Assembly: GCA_937920345.1 (NCBI GenBank)
Contig: CALGVA010000037.1
Location: 1-64,000, forward strand
Reading direction: 5' to 3'
DNA length: 64,000 nt
Origin: an uncultured Lachnospiraceae bacterium
GTDB lineage: Bacteria; Bacillota; Clostridia; Lachnospirales; Lachnospiraceae
Part shown: piece by piece, positions 53,877-61,295 of the stretch
Numbering within the stretch: position 1 is the stretch's first letter
Layout of the letters: the number at the start of each line of letters is the position of its first letter
Program-made: the position numbers and the translations under genes
The notes under the pieces: model-generated
What the model was told of the DNA's origin: nothing
Databases searched by the model: none
Seen by the model: only the letters and a program-made list of their open reading frames with translations

Positions 53877-54620
53877 ATGGTTAATAAAGTAGGCGGAAAC
53901 GATTATTATGATTATTCAAAACTGAAGATGCCGGATGCGGCGGATAAGACAGGAACCGGAGAGAAGTTCAGCCTGAACTATCAGCGCGCGCAGGAGGAGA
54001 CGACAGAACAGGACAAGAAAGATGAGTCCGGAGAATCCGAAGGCATAAAGAAAACCGGTTCACGCAATGTTATGCAGGGCGGTGTTCGACTGGAATTGTC
54101 ACAAAACAGCCGGCAGGCGTCCGGTGCAAAACGACAAAGATCGGATTCTTCACAGGATTTTCAACAGAGCCTGATCGATACGGTCCGATCATGGATGCGG
54201 ATACTGGTTCAGTCGCTTAAAGATATTGTCTATAAGATCTGGAATGACCCGGTACAGCAGGAGGATACGGCGGCCGGTCCGGAGCCGGTACAGGATGCGG
54301 CGGTACAGGAAGCACAGGCACCGGAGCGCTTGACAGAGGAATATCTTGCGTGGAATGATCCGGAACATACGCACAGCGCAGAAGAAACCGTCAGTCACCC
54401 GCGGCAGCGGGCAGCGGACCGGGATAAAGAAATACGGCAATATCTTCGTTCCGGCAATCTGGAACAGGTGATCAACCTGGTGACGGATAACGGGAATAAA
54501 ACGATGGCCAAGAATTCGACGCTGCTGACTTATTATGACCGGCACGGCAGGCTGACACCGCTCAGCGCTTCCGATCAGGAGCGTATCCTGCATGGAGATA
54601 AGAATGTCAAAAAACTCTAG
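53877..54620 (+). CDS. Conserved Lachnospiraceae-type protein of unknown function
   Basis: 247 residues, no signal peptide or membrane helix. Begins MVNKVGGNDYYDYSK and contains KFSLNYQRAQEE, a charged Gln/Glu/Asp-rich middle, a short amphipathic segment (SLIDTVRSWMRILVQSLKDIVYKIW) and a C-terminus NSTLLTYYDRHGRLTPLSASDQERILHGDKNVKKL that I recall as conserved among Lachnospiraceae hypotheticals. No function is known to me. The ATG at 53877 has no RBS and coincides with the predicted transcription start. Convergent with the GGDEF gene. Confidence 0.65.
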   Translation: MVNKVGGNDYYDYSKLKMPDAADKTGTGEKFSLNYQRAQEETTEQDKKDESGESEGIKKTGSRNVMQGGVRLELSQNSRQASGAKRQRSDSSQDFQQSLIDTVRSWMRILVQSLKDIVYKIWNDPVQQEDTAAGPEPVQDAAVQEAQAPERLTEEYLAWNDPEHTHSAEETVSHPRQRAADRDKEIRQYLRSGNLEQVINLVTDNGNKTMAKNSTLLTYYDRHGRLTPLSASDQERILHGDKNVKKL

Positions 54621-54675
54621 GGTCGTTGTATAGGAGGTGGGATTCATCACGTTCTATGCAACGACCATATTTTTA
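54621..54675. terminator. Bidirectional terminator between 53877 gene and GGDEF gene
   Basis: GGTCGTTGTATAG (54621-54633) pairs over 13 bp with CTATGCAACGACC (54654-54666), one G-U pair. On the plus strand it is followed by ATATTTTTA, on the minus strand by CTAGAGTTTTTTG, so it can stop both convergent genes. The stem overlaps the last codons of the GGDEF gene. Confidence 0.8.
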
Positions 54676-55742
54676 CCGGAGCGTTTACCCTGATAGAGAT
54701 TATAGTCCGCATTGGTTATTGTTGCCTCTATGGTGTCGCCTTCTTTGTAAACGGCGATGCCGAGTGTAAGCGTACAGTGAATCCATTTATTATTCAATTC
54801 GAAGACGTGGTTGGCAACATTGCGTCGGATGTTTTCAGCGATTTTGCCGGCATTTTCCTTGGCGGAACTGCTGACCAGAATCAGAATTTCCTCCCCGCCC
54901 CAACGGCAGACGTATCCGTTCGTGCCGACCTGCTGCATTGTGATTGCGGCTACTTCCCGCAGAACAATATCGCCGAAGTCATGTCCGTAGGTATCGTTGA
55001 TCTTTTTGAAATTATCAATATCGCACATGATAAGTGAGAATCCGGATTCGGACTCCAATGCCTGATGCAGGAATACATCCATGCTCCTTCTATTATACAG
55101 GCCTGTTAAGGGATCGGTACTCGCCAGTTTATCAAGGATGGCGTTCTGGTGGCGAAGCTGTGTGCTGGACAGCTTCATCTCTGAAATAAAGATCAGAGAA
55201 AACAGGATAAGAAACACAAAGGTACAGATCGAATTAAAAATATAAATCGGCAGTTCCGCAGGAAGCATCCGGGAACTGTATACAGGAGTGGTGAAGAAGG
55301 ACAACAGCTTACAGCTAAGAAAAGAAGCGGTTGCACAAAGTGCTGAAGCGGTGGCTATGACCATCTTGCGGCGTTTCGTATTCATGGTGTAGCAGATATA
55401 GAAGCCGACGGGGATCAGCGCGATAATATATTGGGCAAACCCGAACTGCCAGCCGATACAGATCGTCGAGACAAAAGAGTGCAGAATGATTTCCAGGTAT
55501 GTGATCCAGTATACCGGAAGAAGATATTCTTTGCGAATCAACACTGTGCACGACAGATATGTGAGTACACTGAGTACATTAAAAATCAGCAGTGGATACA
55601 CTTTGTAGTATCCGAAAATAAAAGCGAGAAAGAAATGAACGAGCGCAACAGAGTAGATGATGGCGCGGAATTTCTGCTTCTCTGTGATACGTGCTTTTCC
55701 GGTCAATATTTTTTTTATATGTGAAAGGTATTTATTTGCCAT
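54654..55742 (-). CDS. Membrane diguanylate cyclase (GGDEF protein)
   Basis: 362 residues. Six hydrophobic segments in about 25-190, then a GGDEF domain from about 205: DPLTGLYNRRSMDVFL, IMCDIDNFKKINDTYGHDFGD, and the active-site loop GGEEI at 282-286 in CRWGGEEI, a permitted GG[DE]E variant. The RxxD inhibitory site expected five residues before the loop is absent (GTNG there), so product inhibition is probably missing. RBS GGAGGG. It sits next to a hybrid histidine kinase, suggesting a local signalling cluster, though they are not in one operon. Confidence 0.88.
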   Translation of the reverse strand: MANKYLSHIKKILTGKARITEKQKFRAIIYSVALVHFFLAFIFGYYKVYPLLIFNVLSVLTYLSCTVLIRKEYLLPVYWITYLEIILHSFVSTICIGWQFGFAQYIIALIPVGFYICYTMNTKRRKMVIATASALCATASFLSCKLLSFFTTPVYSSRMLPAELPIYIFNSICTFVFLILFSLIFISEMKLSSTQLRHQNAILDKLASTDPLTGLYNRRSMDVFLHQALESESGFSLIMCDIDNFKKINDTYGHDFGDIVLREVAAITMQQVGTNGYVCRWGGEEILILVSSSAKENAGKIAENIRRNVANHVFELNNKWIHCTLTLGIAVYKEGDTIEATITNADYNLYQGKRSGKNMVVA

Positions 55743-55796
55743 TATGATTCCCTCCGCACATGCAAAAAAAGTCTATTTTAAAACATAAGATAGTTT

Positions 55797-55825
55797 ATTA
55801 TATAATGAAGTATTCATAATGTAAA
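55797..55825 (-). promoter_or_regulatory. Promoter of the GGDEF gene
   Basis: On the minus strand: TTTACA (at 55820-55825), a 17-bp spacer and a perfect TATAAT (at 55797-55802). RBS GGAGGG and ATG follow about 55 nt later. Confidence 0.65.
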
Positions 55826-55860
55826 TCTGTTTCGTGTCTTTTCGAAAAAAATCAAAACGC

Positions 55861-55889
55861 TTGTTCGATAAGGAAAAATCTGCTATACT
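55861..55889 (+). promoter_or_regulatory. Promoter of gene 55964
   Basis: TTGTTC (55861-55866), a 17-bp spacer and TATACT (55884-55889) with TGC in front (extended -10). The 5' UTR then carries a copy of the stem-loop repeat. Confidence 0.65.
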
Positions 55890-55896
55890 AAAAATA

Positions 55897-55946
55897 AATT
55901 TGCTTCGCAAATTAACTTTACGAGTCCGCTTCGCGGCCTCGGATAA
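55897..55946 (+). repeat. Dispersed stem-loop repeat in the leader of gene 55964
   Basis: AAATTTGCTTCGCAAATT hairpin (55897-55914), then TTAACTTTACGAG, then CCGC-TT-CGCGG and CCTCGGATAA. The order TT[AT]ACT..[AC]G-GAG / hairpin / CGGAT matches the units at 61073-61265, where one unit even has the same TTTGCTTCGCAAA hairpin. Confidence 0.5.
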
Positions 55947-55963
55947 ACGACGGAGAACGGATT

Positions 55964-56719
55964 GTGAACAGTTTGGACAGAGAGGCTTTTGAGCAGGCAA
56001 AACTGAAAGTTCTGCTGAAGCAGAATGACCCGCACGGATTCGGAACATTGCGGGAGAAGACGGTACATGCGGTGATGAAGCTGTATTATGAACCCAATGA
56101 GGATTGTCATGAAGTGCCGATTGAAGGATATATAGCAGATATCTATAAAGACGGGCGGATCATAGAGATTCAGAACGGGAATTTCAATAAGCTGCGGCCT
56201 AAACTTGCGGTGTATCTGCCGGTGTATCCGGTGACGGTTGTACTGCCGATCCCGCATCATAAATGGGTAGTCTGGATGGATGAAACGTCCGGAGAACTGT
56301 CCAAAAAACATAAATCTCCGGTTACCGGAAATATCTATCATGCTTTTCCGGAACTGCACAGGATTAAGCAATATCTGGGACACCCGAACCTGTCCTTTGC
56401 GTTTCCGCTGGTGGATATGGATGAGTACCGGCTTCTAAACGGCTGGAGTAAAGATAGAAAGAGAGGTTCCAGCCGCTATGACCGCATGCCGGTTGCCCTT
56501 TATGATGAAGTGCGGATCGAGCGGACGGAAGATTTCATGCAGGTAGTGCCCTGTGAACTGGAACAGGATTTTACGGTCAAGGAATTTGCGCGGGCGGCAG
56601 GGATACACAGGGATCTTGCGGCTTCGGTAGTGCCGTTGCTGATGCACATGCAGATTCTTGTGCGGACGGGCAGGCGGGGCAGAGAGTATTTGTATGAAGC
56701 GGCGGAGACATACAGATAA
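55964..56719 (+). CDS. PD-(D/E)XK nuclease-like protein with C-terminal winged helix (DUF8091-like)
   Basis: 251 residues, cytoplasmic. The N-terminal half has EVPIEGYIADIYKDGRIIEIQ followed by GNFNKLRPKL, matching the D-x(n)-E-x-[KQ] arrangement plus a following Lys of PD-(D/E)XK folds. The C-terminal 60 residues (EQDFTVKEFARAAGIHRDLAASVVPLLMHMQILVRTGRRG) look like a winged helix. The GTG start at 55964 has GGAG 8 nt upstream. No restriction, toxin or phage gene adjoins it. A role in DNA processing is inference; I know of no characterised member. Confidence 0.6.
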   Translation: MNSLDREAFEQAKLKVLLKQNDPHGFGTLREKTVHAVMKLYYEPNEDCHEVPIEGYIADIYKDGRIIEIQNGNFNKLRPKLAVYLPVYPVTVVLPIPHHKWVVWMDETSGELSKKHKSPVTGNIYHAFPELHRIKQYLGHPNLSFAFPLVDMDEYRLLNGWSKDRKRGSSRYDRMPVALYDEVRIERTEDFMQVVPCELEQDFTVKEFARAAGIHRDLAASVVPLLMHMQILVRTGRRGREYLYEAAETYR

Positions 56720-56776
56720 CACAGTCATATACTTGTCGGATCATATATATAATATAAGGTTGTATGGGGTTTGGTT

Positions 56777-58984
56777 ATGAATATAATGGTGGCAGTGCAC
56801 GGAGCAGGCATCATTGTCTGCTTTATCATGGTTTCTCTGGTTTATGTGGCGAAACCTTCGCAGCAGCAGAAGATTCTATTTGCAGGTACGCTCTTTACGT
56901 TCATGGATGTTGCCGGATATTTCTTTGAACTGCAGAGTACAAGTCTGGAAGTGACGCGGCTCGCGGTTAAGATGGAATATATCGGTACAACAATGGGGCT
57001 TTTGAGCTTCCTCTATTTTGCATGTCTGTACAGCAATCATAACAACGATAAAAAGATTCGTTTTATCAAAGGTTTTTATACCGTTGATCATATTTTTATT
57101 CTACTGCTGGTATTTACGATTGATTATCATACACTGTACTATAAGAATATTACATATTCGGTTGAAGACGGGATCTATCTGTGGGTCTATGAGTTCGGGA
57201 TATTCTATTACTGGTGGGCTGCGACGACAGCAGTGCTCGGATGCGTGATTGCACTGATCATGATCCAGTCCGTATTGGAGCATAAGAGGCAGAAGCGTCC
57301 CGAATTATTACTGATCTTCGGCGCGTCCCTGCTTCCCATCGGTTTCTGGATCATGCGGCTGGCGGGCGTGGTGGGGTACTATGATCCATATCCGCTTTCC
57401 ATGCTGATCACCGAATCGCTGCTTGTGCTGGTCATGTATCATTACCGTCTGTTTGATACGGTACAGAGCGCCAAGGACAGGGTGGTTGATGAGATACGGG
57501 AAGGCATTCTTGTGGTGGATGAACTGGAAAAGATCGTATATTATAACCATGAGGCAAATCTGATTTTCCCGAAGATAAACTGGCATGATAAAGCCGAGGT
57601 CGCCGAACAGGTATTTCAGTTTATGGAAGCGCATGCCGACGGCTTTCTGCTTATGGGTAGATTCTATAAGTGGCAGAGAAGCGAGATCTATGATGACAAT
57701 CGGAGAAAGGTGGGTATTCTGTACCGCATTACCGATATGACGGACAACTATCTGTATACGAAACAGCTCATAGAACTGAAAGAGGATGCAGAGCGTGCAA
57801 ATGATGCGAAGAGTACTTTTCTTGCGCGTATGTCTCACGAGATCAGGACACCGATCAATGCGGTCCTTGGTATGAATGAAATGATTCTGCGGGAAACGGA
57901 ATCGGATAATATCAGAGAGTACGCGGCAAATATTTACAGCGCAGGCAGGACCCTTCTGTCCATTATCAACGATATTCTGGATCTGTCCAAGATCGAATCA
58001 GGCAGGATGGAAATTGTGGAGAGCGATTATCATCTCGGACGTCTGCTTAACGATATAGAAAACATGATATCCATGCGTGCAGAAGAGAAAAATCTTAATT
58101 TCAGACTGGTGGCGGACGATTATCTGCCGGATCATCTTCACGGTGATGAAATGCGGATCAAACAATGTATAATCAATTTGTTGACCAATGCAGTCAAGTA
58201 CACAAAGGAGGGTTCCGTCACGCTGAAGATTGATATTGCCGATTCGCAGACGGATATGATCGATCTCAGAGTAACGATTACGGATACCGGCATAGGAATT
58301 AAGGAAGATGAACTGCACAGGCTTTTTGATCCGTTTACAAGACTTGACTTGATGCAGAATAAAAGTGTTGAAGGAACCGGACTGGGACTGAGTATCACGA
58401 AGCGGCTTGTGGAGATGATGGGCGGCGGACTGACGGTAGAGAGCAGTTACGGTAAGGGGAGCAGCTTTTCTTTCGTGATTCCGCAGAAAGTAGTGGGAGA
58501 AGAACTGCTTGGAGACTATAAGACAGATATGATACGGATGGAAGTGCCACAGGCGCGTGAGCAGCTTGCTTATACTGCGCCGGAAGCCCGGATTCTGGCG
58601 GTGGATGATAATCGTGTCAATATCACGGTAGTCAAGGGACTGTTGAAAAAGCTTAAGGTACAGTTTGATTCTGCCTTGAGCGGGCAGGAATGTCTGGATA
58701 AAGTGCGGCATACCCACTATGACATTGTTCTGCTGGATCATATGATGCCGGATATGGATGGAATAGAGACACTGCATGCCATGCAGCAGACAGAAGGATA
58801 TATGCAGAATCAACCGGCGGTGATTGCGCTTACGGCGAATGCGATCGTGGGTGCCAGGGAGGAATATCTGAAAGAAGGGTTTGCAGATTACCTTTCGAAA
58901 CCCATTGATTTTGTACAGTTAGAAGAGATGATCCGCAAGTATCTTCCGAAGGATATGATAGAGTATCAGTCCGCGCCTGATTAA
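56777..58984 (+). CDS. Hybrid sensor histidine kinase/response regulator with 7TM sensor
   Basis: 735 residues. About seven hydrophobic helices in 1-225 (7TM histidine-kinase sensor type), a PAS-like region at about 235-330 (VVDEIREGILVVDELEKIVYYN), HisKA with His354 in ARMSHEIRTPINAVLG, HATPase boxes N (IKQCIINLLTNAVKY), G1 (DTGIGIKEDEL) and G2 (GTGLGLSITKRLVEMMGGG), and a REC domain from about 610 with phospho-acceptor Asp654 in VLLDHMMPDMDG and the conserved Lys in YLSKP. Start at ATG 56777; the track-style TTG at 56771 is two codons upstream. No separate output gene is nearby, so the partner is unknown. Confidence 0.9.
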   Translation: MNIMVAVHGAGIIVCFIMVSLVYVAKPSQQQKILFAGTLFTFMDVAGYFFELQSTSLEVTRLAVKMEYIGTTMGLLSFLYFACLYSNHNNDKKIRFIKGFYTVDHIFILLLVFTIDYHTLYYKNITYSVEDGIYLWVYEFGIFYYWWAATTAVLGCVIALIMIQSVLEHKRQKRPELLLIFGASLLPIGFWIMRLAGVVGYYDPYPLSMLITESLLVLVMYHYRLFDTVQSAKDRVVDEIREGILVVDELEKIVYYNHEANLIFPKINWHDKAEVAEQVFQFMEAHADGFLLMGRFYKWQRSEIYDDNRRKVGILYRITDMTDNYLYTKQLIELKEDAERANDAKSTFLARMSHEIRTPINAVLGMNEMILRETESDNIREYAANIYSAGRTLLSIINDILDLSKIESGRMEIVESDYHLGRLLNDIENMISMRAEEKNLNFRLVADDYLPDHLHGDEMRIKQCIINLLTNAVKYTKEGSVTLKIDIADSQTDMIDLRVTITDTGIGIKEDELHRLFDPFTRLDLMQNKSVEGTGLGLSITKRLVEMMGGGLTVESSYGKGSSFSFVIPQKVVGEELLGDYKTDMIRMEVPQAREQLAYTAPEARILAVDDNRVNITVVKGLLKKLKVQFDSALSGQECLDKVRHTHYDIVLLDHMMPDMDGIETLHAMQQTEGYMQNQPAVIALTANAIVGAREEYLKEGFADYLSKPIDFVQLEEMIRKYLPKDMIEYQSAPD

Positions 58985-59017
58985 GCGCTGAGGACTACTA
59001 CATATAGTAATTTTGGT

Positions 59018-59045
59018 TTGCAAAATACTAAATATATGCTAAAAT
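59018..59045 (+). promoter_or_regulatory. Promoter of parE
   Basis: TTGCAA (59018-59023), a 16-bp spacer and TAAAAT (59040-59045) preceded by TGC (extended -10). The leader of about 70 nt contains a small hairpin (GGGA/TCCC near 59082-59093). Confidence 0.5.
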
Positions 59046-59122
59046 ATGATTCGTGAGAATTCTGATAATATGTTCTTTTTACGTGGGAAATCCCGTAAAT
59101 CGAAAATATGAGGTGTTAAGCA

Positions 59123-61054
59123 ATGGCGAAGGCAAATACAGCAAATAATTATGATGCATCCAGTATTACCGTGCTGGAGGGTCTTGAGGCGGTTCGTGTA
59201 AGACCCGGCATGTATATCGGCAGCGTTTCCACGAAAGGGCTGAACCATTTGATCTATGAGATCATGGATAATGCGGTGGACGAGCATCTGGCAGGATTCT
59301 GCACGACGATCCGCGTGACGCTTGAGGCGGATGGTTCGGCAACGGTGTCGGATAACGGGCGGGGTATTCCGGTAGGTATGCATGAAAAAGGAATCAGCGC
59401 GGAACGACTCGTATTTACGACGCTTCACGCAGGGGGAAAATTCGATAATGAGGCGTATAAGACCAGCGGTGGACTGCATGGTGTCGGTTCTTCGGTGGTT
59501 AATGCGCTGTCGAGTCATATGCATGTGACGGTCAAGACAGGCGGTTTTATCTACGAAGACCATTACGAACGGGGTATTCCTACGATGGAACTGGATAAAG
59601 GGCTCCTGCCTGTGGTGGGTAAGACCAGAGAGTCCGGTACTACCATTAATTTTCTGCCGGACGACACGATCTTTGACCGGACGAGATTTAAAGAAGATGA
59701 AGTCAAGAGCCGTCTCCATGAGACCGCATATCTGAATCCGGAACTGACGATCATCTATGAAGACAGGCGCAAAGAGGAAACAGAGCATATCGAGTACCAT
59801 GAGCCTGAGGGAATCGTCGGCTTTATCAAGGACATGAATAAATCCAAGGAAACGATTCATGACGTGATCTACTATAAGGGAGAGTCCGAGGGAATTACGG
59901 TAGAAGTCGCCTTGCAGTATGTCAATGAGTTTCATGAAAATGTGCTTGGATTCTGCAATAATATCTATAATGCCGAGGGCGGCACACATCTGACCGGATT
60001 TAAGACTATGTTCACGAATGTGATCAATACCTATGCGAGAGGGCTGAACATTTTAAAAGAGAAGGATGTCAACTTTACGGGGGCTGATGTGCGTAACGGC
60101 ATGACAGCAGTGGTCTCTATCAAGCATCCGGACCCGCGTTTCGAGGGACAGACGAAAACGAAACTGGACAACCAGGACGCGACGAAAGTCGTGAGTAAGG
60201 TCACGGGAGATGAGATCGTCCGTTTTTTTGACCGGAATCTGGAGACATTAAAGAGCATCATCGGCTGTGCGGAGAAGGCGGCTAAGATTCGTAAAACGGA
60301 AGAGAAGGCGAAGACAAATCTGCTCAGCAAACAGAAATTCTCTTTCGATTCCAACGGCAAACTGGCAAACTGCGAATCAAAGGATGCAGAGAAATGCGAG
60401 ATCTTCATCGTGGAGGGAGATTCCGCCGGCGGCAGCGCTAAGATGGCGCGCAACCGGATGTTTCAGGCGATTTTGCCGATACGGGGTAAGATTTTGAATG
60501 TGGAAAAGGCGAGTATCGACAAGATACTGGCAAATGCCGAGATCAAAACGATGATCAATGCGTTCGGCTGCGGATTCTCCGAAGGGTATGGCAATGACTT
60601 TGACATCAGCAGACTGCGGTATGATAAAATCATTATCATGGCGGATGCGGATGTGGACGGCGCGCATATTTCCACATTGCTGCTGACCCTGTTCTACCGT
60701 TTTATGCCGGAACTGATCTACGAGGGGCATGTTTATATCGCCATGCCGCCGTTATATAAGGCGATGCCGTCTAAAGGCGAGGAAGAATATCTGTATGATG
60801 ATAAGGCGTTAGAGAAATACCGTAAAAAGCATAAAGGACCCTTTACCTTGCAGCGATACAAGGGTCTGGGGGAAATGGATGCGGATCAGCTGTGGGAGAC
60901 GACGCTCGATCCCGATACCAGAATGTTAAAACTGGTAGAGATCGAGGATGCCCGCATGGCTTCGGAAGTAACGGAGCTCCTGATGGGTACGGAGGTGCCG
61001 CCGCGCAAAGAATTTATTTACAGACACGCGCAGGATGCGGAACTGGATGTGTAG
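59123..61054 (+). CDS. parE: Type IIA topoisomerase ATPase subunit, ParE type
   Basis: 643 residues, GHKL ATPase plus TOPRIM. The N-terminus is VLEGLEAVRVRPGMYIGS; ATP site DNAVDE, SDNGRGIPV and GGLHGVGSSVVNAL; TOPRIM EGDSAGGSAKMARNR and MADADVDGAHI; C-terminal QRYKGLGEMDADQLWETT. With the ParC-like partner downstream lacking a GyrA box, topoisomerase IV is favoured over a second gyrase. RBS GAGGTG. No dnaA or recF context, which also argues against gyrB. Confidence 0.82.
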   Translation: MAKANTANNYDASSITVLEGLEAVRVRPGMYIGSVSTKGLNHLIYEIMDNAVDEHLAGFCTTIRVTLEADGSATVSDNGRGIPVGMHEKGISAERLVFTTLHAGGKFDNEAYKTSGGLHGVGSSVVNALSSHMHVTVKTGGFIYEDHYERGIPTMELDKGLLPVVGKTRESGTTINFLPDDTIFDRTRFKEDEVKSRLHETAYLNPELTIIYEDRRKEETEHIEYHEPEGIVGFIKDMNKSKETIHDVIYYKGESEGITVEVALQYVNEFHENVLGFCNNIYNAEGGTHLTGFKTMFTNVINTYARGLNILKEKDVNFTGADVRNGMTAVVSIKHPDPRFEGQTKTKLDNQDATKVVSKVTGDEIVRFFDRNLETLKSIIGCAEKAAKIRKTEEKAKTNLLSKQKFSFDSNGKLANCESKDAEKCEIFIVEGDSAGGSAKMARNRMFQAILPIRGKILNVEKASIDKILANAEIKTMINAFGCGFSEGYGNDFDISRLRYDKIIIMADADVDGAHISTLLLTLFYRFMPELIYEGHVYIAMPPLYKAMPSKGEEEYLYDDKALEKYRKKHKGPFTLQRYKGLGEMDADQLWETTLDPDTRMLKLVEIEDARMASEVTELLMGTEVPPRKEFIYRHAQDAELDV

Positions 61055-61270
61055 TAAATCCCGAAGGGATTAACTACGCGAGATTTGCTATGCAAACCCG
61101 GATGCCTGAAGGGGAGGATTTACTACGCGAGATTTGCTATGCAAACCTGGATGCCCGGATGGGAGGATTTACTACGCGAGATTTTGCTTCGCAAACTCGG
61201 ATGCCCGAAGGGATTAACTACGTGAGATTTGCTATGCAAACCCGGATGCCTGAAGGGGAGAATTAACTAC
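61049..61270 (+). repeat. Tandem stem-loop repeats between parE and parC
   Basis: Four units of 46-49 bp start at 61073, 61122, 61171 and 61217, with a partial fifth at 61265. Each reads ACTACG[CT]GAG, then TTTGC-TAT-GCAAA (TTCG in unit 3), then a CGGATGCC-type segment and GAAGGGG or GGGAGG. A partial copy (CCCGAAGGGATTAACTACG) begins right after the parE stop. There are no spacers, so it is not CRISPR. The units carry purine-rich GGGGAG motifs that mimic ribosome binding sites. Confidence 0.8.
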
Positions 61271-61295
61271 CTTAACTACCAAAAGGGGTATGAGA

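Noticed and set aside
56725..56760. Promoter for the hybrid kinase in the TATATATAATATAAG stretch
   Set aside because: Good -10-like sequences exist but no -35 at proper spacing; AT-rich sequence alone is not enough.
60892..61266. Open frame of 124 codons covering the parE end and the repeats
   Set aside because: It is in another frame than parE, has no RBS, and is open only because the repeat units lack stops in that frame.
61049..61270. CRISPR-like array
   Set aside because: Units of 46-49 bp are directly adjacent with no unique spacers, and there are no cas genes; this is a tandem stem-loop repeat.
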